From: Tetragonia tetragonoides
Taxonomy: Eukaryota > Streptophyta > Magnoliopsida > Caryophyllales > Aizoaceae
Length of the DNA: 64,000 nucleotides
Assembly (NCBI GenBank): GCA_038025085.1
Contig: CM076152.1
Span: 31,871,501-31,935,500, forward strand
Direction of reading: 5' to 3'
Of this stretch, positions 1-9,320 are shown one piece after another (the stretch's first letter is position 1; each line of letters opens with the position of its first letter). The notes below the pieces were generated by a model. The model was not told the DNA's origin and made no database searches. It was given only the letters and a program-made list of their open reading frames with translations. Position numbers and translations under genes: made by a program.

Positions 1-1980
1 GCAGCATGGCATATTGTAGGGCATGAAGTGACTGAAGCTATCATTGACTTCTTTGAGTCATCTAGAATGTTTAAAGAAGTGAATGCTACAAACCTATGCC
101 TTGTGCAGAAGATACAAAACCCAGAGAAGGCATCTGATTTCAGACCCATAGCATGCTGCAACACAATCTACAAGTGCATATCCAAGATCATGTGTGGTAG
201 ACTGGCAAAAGTTCTCCCAATGCTTGTTTCAGAGAACCAGGGAGCCTTTGTGGCTCAGAGATCAATTGTGAACAACATCATGATATGTCAGGACCTTATT
301 AAGCACTACAACATGAAACAGTCCTCTCCTAGATGCTTGATGAAGATAGACCTGAGGAAAGCATATGACACAATACATTGGGGATTTGTGAAGGAAATGC
401 TACAAGGGTATGGGTTTCCTGCAAAATTCAGTGGATGGCTAATTGAATGCATCCAAACTGCAAGCTTCAGCATCAATCTGAATGGGGAAACACATGGATA
501 CTTTACTGCAAAACGTGGCATTAGACAGGGTGATCCAATCTCTCCACTAATTTTTGTATTAGTTATGGAATACCTGTCTAGAACACTGAAATTAGCCTGT
601 ATGGATAGAAGCTTCAGCTGGCACCCCATGTGCAAAGACCTTGGCCTGAGTCATCTATGTTTTGCTGATGACCTAATGTGCTTCTGCAAAGCTTCCCCAT
701 GTTCTGTGAGCATCATGATGAACAGCATAAACCACTTCTCACAAGCCACTGGCCTATTTGCAAACAAGGAAAAATCAAACATTTATGTTGCAGGGGTTAA
801 TGAACAAATGAAAAATGAATTGCTGCATATCTCAGGATTTAGAGACGGTACTCTACCCATGAAATATCTGGGTGTCCCTCTATCCCCCTCAAAATGGAGC
901 AAAATTGATTGTGAGTGCTTGGTGGACAAAATGACTAGGAAACTGCAGATTTGGGCCTCCAGGAACCTCTCTTATGCAGGAAGAGTACAACTAATTAATT
1001 CTGTATTATTTTCCATACATGTATACTGGTCTAGCATATTCATTATGCCTACTGGAGTACTGAAACATGTGGAGCAAAAATGCAGATTTTTCTTATGGGG
1101 GACAACTGAACAGAAACATAAGACAAGCTTGGTGGCATGGGACATGGTGTGCAGACCAAGGAAAAATGGTGGACTAAATGTGAAAAACTGCAAATGGTTC
1201 AACATAGCTCTAAATGGTAAGCATATCTGGGACCTGGCCACAAAGAAAGACACACTGTGGGTAAGATGGATCAATGGAGTGTACCTGAAAGGTGTAAACC
1301 TCTGGAACTATGCTCCAGTCTGGGGTTCTAGCTGGTACTGGAACAAGCTCAATAAGACCAAAAGCCACTTTCAGGCACAGTACACTACAAGGGGAGCATG
1401 GAAGCTTGAAACTGATGACCTATATAATGCTGCAAGTGGATACAGAATGTTGCAAGGAAGTATGCCAAAATACAGACATGCAGATTTAATCTGGGGGAAA
1501 TTATCCATGCCTAGGCAAAGTTTCTGCCTTTGGCTAGCCCAAAAGGGAAGACTGTTGACCAAAGATAGGCTGAAGAGAATGGGATTCTTGAATGGTGATG
1601 AAATATGCTACATGTGCAAGCTGAAACCAGAAGACCACAACCATTTATTCTTTACATGCAAAGTATCAACAGAAGTCCTGGAACAGTTAAAGAATTGGCT
1701 GACAATTTCAGCAAAAGCAAAAACAATTCAGGGAATGCTCAATTGGATAAGTAGGCAAAAGTGCTCGAGAATCAGAAAGGGAGTGTATGCATCTGGGCTA
1801 GCAGCAGCTGTGTATTGGGTTTGGAAATGCAGAAATACTCACTTTGCTGGGGAAGGCAACATTCCAGTATCACAAATCATGCAACAGATACAGCAAATCG
1901 TCAGAATCAGATCCCAACACTGCAGCAACAGCAAAAGAAAGATATCCAGCAGGGATAAGAGATGGATAGATGAGATATAG
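1..1980 (+). CDS. LINE ORF2 protein, C-terminal 659 residues (reverse transcriptase), partial
   Basis: The frame is open from the first base of the window to the TAG at 1980. It encodes the L1-type reverse transcriptase that copies LINE RNA at the nicked target. Visible RT landmarks are the AYDTIHW block near the start, the RQGDPISP block, the catalytic FADD box (about 660-671), the YLGVPLSP block, and the CX2C...HXHX4C zinc-binding segment (about 1609-1662) typical of the zf-RVT domain. No stop or frameshift is visible in the part present. The endonuclease part is outside the window, so whether the whole gene is intact cannot be judged. Confidence 0.93.
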   Translation, partial: AAWHIVGHEVTEAIIDFFESSRMFKEVNATNLCLVQKIQNPEKASDFRPIACCNTIYKCISKIMCGRLAKVLPMLVSENQGAFVAQRSIVNNIMICQDLIKHYNMKQSSPRCLMKIDLRKAYDTIHWGFVKEMLQGYGFPAKFSGWLIECIQTASFSINLNGETHGYFTAKRGIRQGDPISPLIFVLVMEYLSRTLKLACMDRSFSWHPMCKDLGLSHLCFADDLMCFCKASPCSVSIMMNSINHFSQATGLFANKEKSNIYVAGVNEQMKNELLHISGFRDGTLPMKYLGVPLSPSKWSKIDCECLVDKMTRKLQIWASRNLSYAGRVQLINSVLFSIHVYWSSIFIMPTGVLKHVEQKCRFFLWGTTEQKHKTSLVAWDMVCRPRKNGGLNVKNCKWFNIALNGKHIWDLATKKDTLWVRWINGVYLKGVNLWNYAPVWGSSWYWNKLNKTKSHFQAQYTTRGAWKLETDDLYNAASGYRMLQGSMPKYRHADLIWGKLSMPRQSFCLWLAQKGRLLTKDRLKRMGFLNGDEICYMCKLKPEDHNHLFFTCKVSTEVLEQLKNWLTISAKAKTIQGMLNWISRQKCSRIRKGVYASGLAAAVYWVWKCRNTHFAGEGNIPVSQIMQQIQQIVRIRSQHCSNSKRKISSRDKRWIDEI

Positions 1981-2924
1981 AGATCCCAGAAGCACTGCAA
2001 GAAGAGAGATAAGGTGCAAATTATTCAGCAAAAGGGCAGCACAGAAAGGTAAAAGCAGGACTCCTCAGGTCCACAGCAGAATAGCAAGAATTCTGCAAGG
2101 CATCAGAATATGTGCAGGAAAAAGGAAACAGATTTCAGTAGGGATAGGCAGTAAAAGATCTCATCAGGGTCTCAGCAGAGAATCAAGCAATCCTACAAGG
2201 CATCAGAACATGTGCAGGAAAGGGACAGCAGATTCAGAAGGGAAGCAGATGCAGAAACTAAGATGTGAACCAGGCAGCAGGATCCAGCAGATAATCAGGA
2301 CAGGCTGCTGGAGAAAAGCAAAGCAAGATATGAAACAGAAAAACAGAAGAATTGGAAACTAGAAGAAAATGAACCAGTAGATTGCACAGGAAACCAGCAG
2401 GATGCTGATGCAGGAAAGAAGGTGGAATGAATCAGCTCTGGAAGACTGCACCAGCAGAGGATTCAGAGTAGAGGGCAGAAGCAAAGCAGAAGCAGGAAGA
2501 AGCAGATTCAGTGGAAAACAAGGAAATTCTGTAATCAGCAGCAGGTTGATGTAGCAAGGCAGAATGAGGAATGTAACAGCTCCAAACAGAGTCGAAAAGC
2601 TAGAAGAAGTTGTAACATTTTTAGCTATTTATGTTTTTGTATTTTGCTGTAAGTCAGAAATAATTTTTGCAAATTGTAATGTTTACAGAGATGGTGAGGA
2701 TTAATTTTTGTAAATTGTAATGTGTACAGAGATGGTGAACCACTGCCTGTAGTGAGGAGCACCAGATTGAAGGGTTGTAAGGTAGTAGAGGGATGTAGCA
2801 AAAAGGAACCCTACCTAGTAGGTGGCCTTCGATCTGCATTGCCTTAGGACTGTAATCTTGTTACATTACAGTGAGCAATAATACAATTTCTGACTTGCAC
2901 CAAAAAAAAAAAAAAAAAAAAAAA
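1..2924 (+). mobile_element. LINE copy A (L1 clade), 3' part; 5' part lies outside the window
   Basis: This is the 3' half of an L1-type retrotransposon. It holds the reverse transcriptase and C-terminal zinc-binding part of ORF2, then a purine-rich 3' UTR of about 0.9 kb (1981-2901) rich in CAGCAG and GAAG words. The conserved family tail follows: an ACCTAGTAGGTGG segment near 2813-2824, a GTAATC...ATTAC segment, and TTGCACC. A 23-A poly(A) at 2902-2924 joins the satellite word CATTGGCAATGC. Because the window starts inside the element, its full length is unknown. Confidence 0.93.
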
Positions 2925-3107
2925 CATTGGCAATGCGTCAAACCGCCCTTACAAGCCTATCGGGGCCCAAAACACGTCCCCTAGAGCATTCCCGGGGCCC
3001 GGTTTTCGTTTTCTTCCGAAATTTTTTCGGGGGCTCTATTATGGCCCTAGGGGACCCCCGGAGCCCCGGGAGGGTTATACCTATCCCCGAACTCTGATAT
3101 CACCCAT
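2925..3107. repeat. satellite segment 1: internally deleted monomer between LINE A and B
   Basis: This copy of the ~302-bp GC-rich satellite starts with the target word CATTGGCAATGC directly after poly(A) A. About 110 bp are missing after CAAGCCTATC, including the two CCCTAGGGG-containing blocks. It then continues through the CCGAAAATTTTTTCGG-like palindrome and the CCCCGGGAGGG block, and ends at GATATCACCCAT. The hairpin and target word expected before LINE B are absent. A 33-bp filler with repeated ATCGC words (3108-3140) lies in their place. Confidence 0.85.
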
Positions 3108-3158
3108 CGCGTATCACTCTATCGCAGCATCTATCGCGGATTTTTTTCTCTCTCTAAA

Positions 3159-3200
3159 ATGCTCTCTGCTTCGGCCTCTACAGCGCGCGTTCACCATTGA
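3159..3200 (+). CDS. conserved upstream ORF (13 codons) in the leader of LINE B
   Basis: The frame reads MLSASASTARVHH and ends at TGA. ORF1 starts 17 nt downstream. The same uORF, with substitutions and one codon-length change, occurs in all five full-length or 5'-complete copies (B, C, E, G, H). Its AUG has A at -3 (TAAAATG), a better context than the ORF1 start on that side. A regulatory or reinitiation role is inferred. Confidence 0.6.
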   Translation: MLSASASTARVHH

Positions 3201-3217
3201 AACAGCGCTGAGTTCGA

Positions 3218-4612
3218 ATGGGGAAGAAGGAAAAAGCTAAGAGAGGAAATGGAACTCAGATTGACGATGCGGGAAATTCAGGAAACAAAAATTGCACCCA
3301 GAAAAATGTAACCCTAAAACCAAAAAAAATCAAAAACCATGAAAACCTAGATAGAGTCATGCGAAATCTTGCGGACGAACTGGAAGATTCAGAGATAATG
3401 ACTCCGGATGTCCAAACGGAAACTGTGCAGCAAATGGAACTAGCTAAGGAAAAGATCAATTCGTGGCTTTCAAAAATGAAGGAAAAGGCAAAATCGCAAA
3501 CCCCATCTGAATCGGAGGAAGAAGAACCTGAGCAAGAACAGCAACAGGAGGCTACAAATTCTGGTAAGGTTTCAGCTTGGGATAAATTTGACATATCTAA
3601 ACTGAAAAATGCTGGATATAAATTGGATTATGTTGCACCAAATATGCATGAGGGTAAACCAGTAGGTGAAATAAATTTTATGGACATCGAATCAGAAATA
3701 GATTACTGGAACAAAGCTGTAGTTTGCTATGTGATGGGCTCTAAACCTCCAATTACTGTACTTAGTGGTTTTCTAAGAAGAATCTGGGGGAAAAAAGGGA
3801 TGAACAAGATATCAAGATTGAGAAATGGGCTAGTATTGGTTAGATTTGATTCTTTGGAGCAACGAGATGTTGTCATCCAGGAGTGGGTGTACCATTTTGA
3901 TAACAAACCAATGATTGTTAGGCCATGGTCAGAAAACATAGACTATGATCAAGAGGAGCTCACCTCTGTGCCAATATGGGTTAAATTCCCTGGACTCAAT
4001 GTCAAGTATTGGAATGCAATGGGTTTGAGCAAAATCTCGAGCCTAGTTGGGAGGCCAATGATGGCAGACAGAAATACAGAGCTCAAGGTGGGAATACACT
4101 ATGCAAGAGTTCTGATTGAAGTGCAAATAGGAGAGGAGTACCCAGAGAAAGTGCATTTCAAGAATGAGAGGGGAAACATAGTGGAACAAGCAGTGGACTA
4201 TGATTGGAAGCCAATTCTGTGCAATCACTGTAAACAATATGGCCACAGTGAAACAGAATGCAGGAAAAAGAAGCCTGTGGCTGCACCTGTGCAACAAGGG
4301 CCTGTGCATACTCAGCCTGCACAGCAGGAAATTCCAAGGGCTCAGCAATGGCAGTTTGCAGGGAGAGCTAGAGGGAGAGCCTGGAATGCAGGAAGAGGAG
4401 CAAGAACAGGAAAAGGCTACTACAGACAAGTCCAGCAGCCCAAAACTGTTATGCAAAACAGTTTTGACATTTTGCAAAATCAAGAAGAAATGCAGGAAAC
4501 ACAAAAGGAACAGCCAGTAGCTGTAGTGGTGACTGAGCAACAAACAAACCAGAATCCAGATGAGGTGCCATTGCATGGTAAGTCCCCTATCTTGACTGGT
4601 AGTCATGGATAG
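3218..4612 (+). CDS. LINE ORF1 protein (DUF4283-like plus CCHC knuckle), copy B
   Basis: This 464-residue nucleic-acid-binding ORF1 protein is expected to coat LINE RNA in the RNP. It has a basic Lys-rich N-terminus (MGKKEKAKRG), an acidic Glu/Gln-rich linker (about residues 95-112), a DUF4283-type core (about 115-300, with WDKFDISKLKNAG, AVVCYVMG, GFLRRIWGKKGM and IWVKFPGL blocks), a CCHC knuckle CNHCKQYGHSETEC, and an Arg/Gly/Gln-rich tail (GRARGRAWNAGRGART). It is intact. One residue differs from the other copies, Trp for Gly in IQEWVYHF. Its stop lies inside the start of ORF2 (ATGGATAG). Confidence 0.92.
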   Translation: MGKKEKAKRGNGTQIDDAGNSGNKNCTQKNVTLKPKKIKNHENLDRVMRNLADELEDSEIMTPDVQTETVQQMELAKEKINSWLSKMKEKAKSQTPSESEEEEPEQEQQQEATNSGKVSAWDKFDISKLKNAGYKLDYVAPNMHEGKPVGEINFMDIESEIDYWNKAVVCYVMGSKPPITVLSGFLRRIWGKKGMNKISRLRNGLVLVRFDSLEQRDVVIQEWVYHFDNKPMIVRPWSENIDYDQEELTSVPIWVKFPGLNVKYWNAMGLSKISSLVGRPMMADRNTELKVGIHYARVLIEVQIGEEYPEKVHFKNERGNIVEQAVDYDWKPILCNHCKQYGHSETECRKKKPVAAPVQQGPVHTQPAQQEIPRAQQWQFAGRARGRAWNAGRGARTGKGYYRQVQQPKTVMQNSFDILQNQEEMQETQKEQPVAVVVTEQQTNQNPDEVPLHGKSPILTGSHG

Positions 4613-7600
4613 GGTACTAATTTGGAATGTCAGAGGCCTTAATGGCCCAAATAAACAGAGAGATGTTGCTCTCTTTTGCAAAAAAAATAATTGTGGGTTG
4701 GTGGCTTTTCTTGAAACAAAAATTAGATTAGTTAACCTAGAAAAATACAAAAAATGTTTCATGCCAGGGTGGGACTCTTACAGTAATCACAGTGAGCATA
4801 GACTGGGTAGAATATGGTTAAGATGGATACCAAGCATTTTTAATGTGGATGTTTTATTCTCATCTGTGCAAATGATTATCTGTAAAGTAGTAAATGTTGT
4901 GAAAAAAATGGAATTTGTGATGAGCTTTGTATATGGCTTAAATGAAAAGGAGGAAAGGAGAGTACTATGGAAGGACTTAAATGATTTTGCAATTAATTGC
5001 AACACCCCATGGTTTGTAGGGGGGGATTTCAATAATGTACTGTATCCTGAAAATAGAAAAGGTGGAGTACCAGTTGCTTATGCAGAAATACAGGATTTCA
5101 AAGAGTGCATAGAAAAATGTTTCCTCACTGAAATGGGGTGGTCAGGGTGCCAATTTACTTGGAATAATAGGCATGAAAAAGGGGGGAGAGTATATTCTAA
5201 AATTGATTGGGCATTTGTAAACAGTTTATGGCTCCAGGAATTAGATCAATCAGATCTTGTATTCCATCCAGAGGGAGTTTCTGACCATTCCCCAATCTGT
5301 CTGTCTCTCCATAGAGAACTCACAAAAAAAACCATCCCCTTTAAATACTTCAACATGTGGAGCCTCCACTCTGAATTCCAAGCTAAGGTGCAGCAAGGTT
5401 GGAATTTCAGAACACAAGGCACAAAAATGTTCAGAGTGTACCAAAAAATGAAAAAGGTGAGAAAAGTGCTGAAAAAGCTAAATAGGAATGAATTCACAGA
5501 CATTCTGGCACAAGCAGATACAGCTAGGATAGCCATGACTCGAGCACAGATTGAAGCCAACAAAGAGCCATTAAATGAGTCAAGGCAACAGGCTGAACTA
5601 CAGGCTAGGAAAAGATACAATGAGGTCAACATGGCAGCTGAAAATTTCCTACAGCAGAAAAGCAAGGCAAAGTGGATTCAGTTGGGAGATGGAAATAACC
5701 AATTCTTCCATGCAGTTATGAAACAAAGAAGAAATAACAACAGAATTCACTCCATTAGGACACAGCAAGGGACCCTTCTGGAGGATCAGAACCTGGTTAT
5801 GGATGAATTTGTGAGATTCTACAAGGATATGCTGGGGGTAACAGGGGTCAGAACAATCAAAGCTGAAGACAGATACTTCCAAGCAGGTCACAGACTAGAC
5901 ATCCACCAACAAATGAACCTCATAGCCCCTGTGAATGCAGAAGAGGTGAAAAAGGCAATGTTTGCAATTGATTGCAATAAAAGCCCGGGACCTGATGGCT
6001 TTGGATCAGGGTTTTTCAAAGAAGCATGGCCAATTGTAGGGGAAGAAGTGACTGGAGCTATAATTGATTTTTTTTGAATCATCTAGAATGCTCAAGGAGG
6101 TAAATGCTACAAACCTATGCCTTGTACAGAAGATACAAAACCCAGAAAAGGCATCAGATTTCAGACCAATAGCCTGCTGTAATACAATCTACAAGTGCAT
6201 CTCCAAGATCTTGTGTGGGAGACTGGCAAAAGTACTTCCTGAGCTGGTGTCTGTGAACCAGGGAGCCTTTGTTGCACAGAGGTCCATTGTCAACAACATC
6301 ATGATATGCCAGGACCTTATTAAGCATTATAACAGGAAACAATCGTCTCCTAGGTGCTTAATGAAGATAGACATAAGGAAGGCTTATGACACAATCCACT
6401 GGGGCTTTGTGAAGGAAATGCTGCAAGGGTATGGATTCCCTGAAAAATTCAGTGGGTGGATACTAGAGTGCATCAGAACAGCAAGCTTCAGTATTAATAT
6501 AAATGGGGAAACACATGGGAACTTTGTTGCAAAACGTGGCATCAGACAAGGTGACCCCATCTCCCCATTAATATTTGTACTGGTAATGGAATATTTGACA
6601 AGGAACCTGAAAATAGCATGCATGGACAAGAGCTTCAGCTGGAACCCCATGTGCAAAGAGCTTGCACTAAGTCATCTGTGTTTTGCTGATGACTTAATGT
6701 GCTTCTGTAAAGCAGACACTGCATCTGTGAGCACAATGATGAACAGCATAAACCATTTCTCAAAAGCAACAGGCTTGTATGCAAACAAGGAAAAATCAAA
6801 CATCTACATAGCAGGGGTGGATGAACAAGGGAAAAATGCACTGTTACAACTCTCAGGCTTCAGAGAGGGTACCTTGCCCATGAGATACCTAGGTGTCCCA
6901 CTATCCCCTTCAAAATGGAGCAAAATAGACTGTGAATGTCTGGTGCATAAAATGACAAAAAAGTTGCAGATTTGGGCCTCTAGGAACCTTTCATATGCAG
7001 GGAGAGTCCAATTAATAAACTCTGTATTATTCTCCATTCATGTATACTGGTCTAGTATCTTCATAATGCCAACTGGGGTACTAAAAAGTGTGGAGCAAAA
7101 ATGTAGATTTTTCTTGTGGGGAACAACTGAGCAGAAACATAAAACAAGCTTGGTGGCCTGGGATATGGTATGCAGACCAAGGAACAATGGAGGACTTAAT
7201 GTCAAGAATTGCAAATGGTTCAACATAGCTCTGAATGGCAAGCACATCTGGGATATTGCAACAAAAAAAGACACTCTGTGGGTGAGATGGATCAATGGGG
7301 TGTATCTGAAAGGAGTAAACATCTGGAATTATGCTCCAGTATGGGGCACAAGCTGGTACTGGAACAAACTGAACAAGATCAAAAGTTACTTCCAGGGGCA
7401 ATACACAGCAAGGGGGGTATGGAAATTTGCATCTGATGGTATTTACTCTGCTGGAAGTGGATACAGAATGCTGCAGGGTAACATGACAAAATGCAGGCAT
7501 GCAGATTTGATATGGGGAAAGATATCCATGCCTAGACATAGCTTCTGCCTATGGTTAGCCCAAATGGACAGACTGTTAACAAAGGACAGACTACAGAGGA

Positions 7601-8001
7601 TGGGATTTCTGAATGGGGATGCTTTATGCTACCTGTGCAAGCAGGAACCAGAGGAACACAATCACCTGTTTTTCAAATGCAAAGTGTCAGCTGCAGTCCT
7701 GGAACAGTTAAGGGTATGGTTGCAAATTTCAGCAAGAGCAAGTACAATTCAGGGGATGTTTAACTGGATCAGCAGACAAAAATGCTCGAGACTCAGAAAG
7801 GAAGTTTATGCATCAGGGTTAGCAGCAGCAGTGTACTGGGTATGGAGATGCAGGAATACTCATTTTGCTGGCAAAGGCAGTATACCAGTGCCACAGATCA
7901 TGCTACAGGTCCAGCAAGCAGTCAGATGCAGAATTCAACAATGCTGCAACAGCAAAAGGAAGATCTCCAGCAGGGACAAGAGATGGATAGGGGAAATATA
8001 G
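4605..8001 (+). pseudogene. LINE ORF2 (endonuclease + reverse transcriptase), copy B, one frameshift
   Basis: The gene encodes an APE-type endonuclease (WNVRGLN, LETKIR, GGDFNN, SDHSPI motifs), then RT (FADD box) and the C-terminal CCHC-like zf-RVT segment. The frame is open from 4605 to about 6070. A run of 8 T at 6068-6075, where copy E has 7, shifts the frame and creates a stop at 6075-6077. The rest (about 6064-8001) is open in the next frame to its normal TAG. A single homopolymer base is the only lesion seen, so the inactivation is recent or could be a sequencing error. Confidence 0.92.
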
Positions 8002-8692
8002 CCTGAAGTTAAACTGGATCAGAGCAAGTAATAGAGCAAGCTGACAGAATGCACCAGACAGAAAGGCAGAAACAGAACTCAACAGGGTGTCAGCAGAAAA
8101 TCTGGCAATTTTGCAAGGTACCAGGAACATGTGCAGGAAAATGGACAGCAGGTCTCAGAAGGGATACAGAAGCAGGTTGATGCAGCTAGACCCTGAATCA
8201 GTTAAAAGGGGGCAGATTTCAGAAGGGTACAGGCAGGAACAGATCTCATCAGGAGCGCAGCAGAGAATCAAGTCATTCTGCAAGATATCAGAACAAGTGC
8301 AAGGAAATCGGCAGCAGATATCAGAAGGGAAGCAGGAACAGGAGGCAGTATAGCAGGAGCCAACAGACAACAAGTAGAAGATTGCTGGAGAAAGGCAGAG
8401 CAAGGAATGTAGCAGAAAACAAAAGAATTGGAAAGCTAGAAGAAGTTGTAATTTTCTAGCTTATTATGTTTTTTGTACTTTGTTGTAAGTCAGGAAAGTT
8501 TTTTGTAATTGTCATGTTTACAGAGATGGTGAACCACTATCTGTAGTGAGTTACACCAGATAGAAGGGATGTAAGGTAGTACAAGGGATGCAGGAAAAAG
8601 GAACCCTACCTAGTAGGTGGCCTTAGTTTTGCATTGCCTTAGGGCTGTAACTTACAGTGAGCAATAATACAATTTCTGACTTGCACCAAAAA

Positions 8693-9246
8693 CATTGGCA
8701 TCGCGTCAAACCGCCCTTACAAGCCTATCAGCGACCCAATAACCGACCCTAGGGGACTCCCATGTCCCCTAGGGGTCTCCCGTGCGATATGGGGCGAAAA
8801 TATTAACGTCGAAAAGTTTGCGTCAGGAGGCCCAAAACACGTCCCCTAGAGCATTCCCGGAGCCCGATTTCCGTTTTCGCCCGAAAATTTTTCAGGGGCT
8901 CTATTATGGCCCTAGGGGACCCCCTGTCTCCGATATCACCCATGTCGCCCGTTTTCGGGCCTTAACATTAGCATCGCTACAAACTGCCCTTACGAGCCTA
9001 TCAGGGACCCAATAACCGACCCTAGGGGCTTCCCATGTCCCCTAGGGGTCTCCCGTGCGATATAGGGCGAAAATATTAACGTCGAAAAGTTTGCTTCGGG
9101 AGGCCCAAAACACGTCCCCTAGAGCATTTCCGAGGCCAGGTTTCCGTTTTCGCCCGAAAATTTTTCGGAGGCTCTATTATGGCCCTAGGGGACCCCCGGT
9201 GCCCCGGGAGGGTCATACTTATCCCCGAACTCCGATATCACCCATG
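8693..9246. repeat. satellite segment 2: two tandem monomers with an empty target site
   Basis: Two head-to-tail monomers lie here. Monomer one (8693-8965) lacks about 30 bp after GGGGACCCCC. Monomer two starts at 8966 with a mutated target word, CATTAGCATCGC, and no LINE has inserted there. It runs to CACCCATG, where LINE C starts, so the hairpin and target word that normally end a monomer are missing. Each monomer carries several CCCTAGGG palindromes and is rich in CpG. Confidence 0.9.
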
Positions 9247-9262
9247 CTCTCTCCTCTCTAAA

Positions 9263-9304
9263 ATGCTCTCTCCTCTCTCCTCGACAGCGCCTGTTAGCCA
9301 TTAA
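9263..9304 (+). CDS. conserved upstream ORF (13 codons) in the leader of LINE C
   Basis: The frame reads MLSPLSSTAPVSH with a TAA stop, 16 nt before the ORF1 ATG. It differs from the copy G version at one residue. Existence rests on conservation among copies; translation is not shown. Confidence 0.6.
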   Translation: MLSPLSSTAPVSH

Positions 9305-9320
9305 CAAGCACTGAGTTCAA

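Larger units (their letters stand above)
3141..8692 (+). mobile_element. LINE copy B, full length, ORF2 frameshifted
   Basis: This is a full-length copy. A short CT-rich leader with the uORF is followed by intact ORF1, an ORF2 with one frameshift, a 3' UTR of about 0.7 kb, the family tail TTGCACC and only 5 A (8688-8692) before the satellite word CATTGGCATCGCG. The exact 5' end is uncertain because the left flank lacks the canonical target word. It breaks at CACCCAT, and unmatched DNA with ATCGC repeats fills the gap. By eye, B belongs to the same subfamily as E (very similar ORF1 and ORF2). Confidence 0.9.

Noticed and set aside
1970..2362. 130-codon Lys/Arg/Gln-rich frame in the 3' UTR of copy A, and similar frames in other 3' UTRs
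   Set aside because: Caused by the purine-rich low-complexity 3' UTR; not conserved in frame between copies.
4043..4762. Long minus-strand frames opposite ORF1 (also at 15762-16394)
   Set aside because: Shadow frames of the ORF1 coding strand with no domain; they follow from its codon bias.
8693..9246. The 302-bp monomers as tandem 5' UTR promoter units of the LINE (as in mouse L1)
   Set aside because: They also stand directly before 5'-truncated copies D, F and I and after the last copy J, always joined at the same word. They occur as plain tandem monomers at 22087-22681. A 5' UTR would be lost by truncation.
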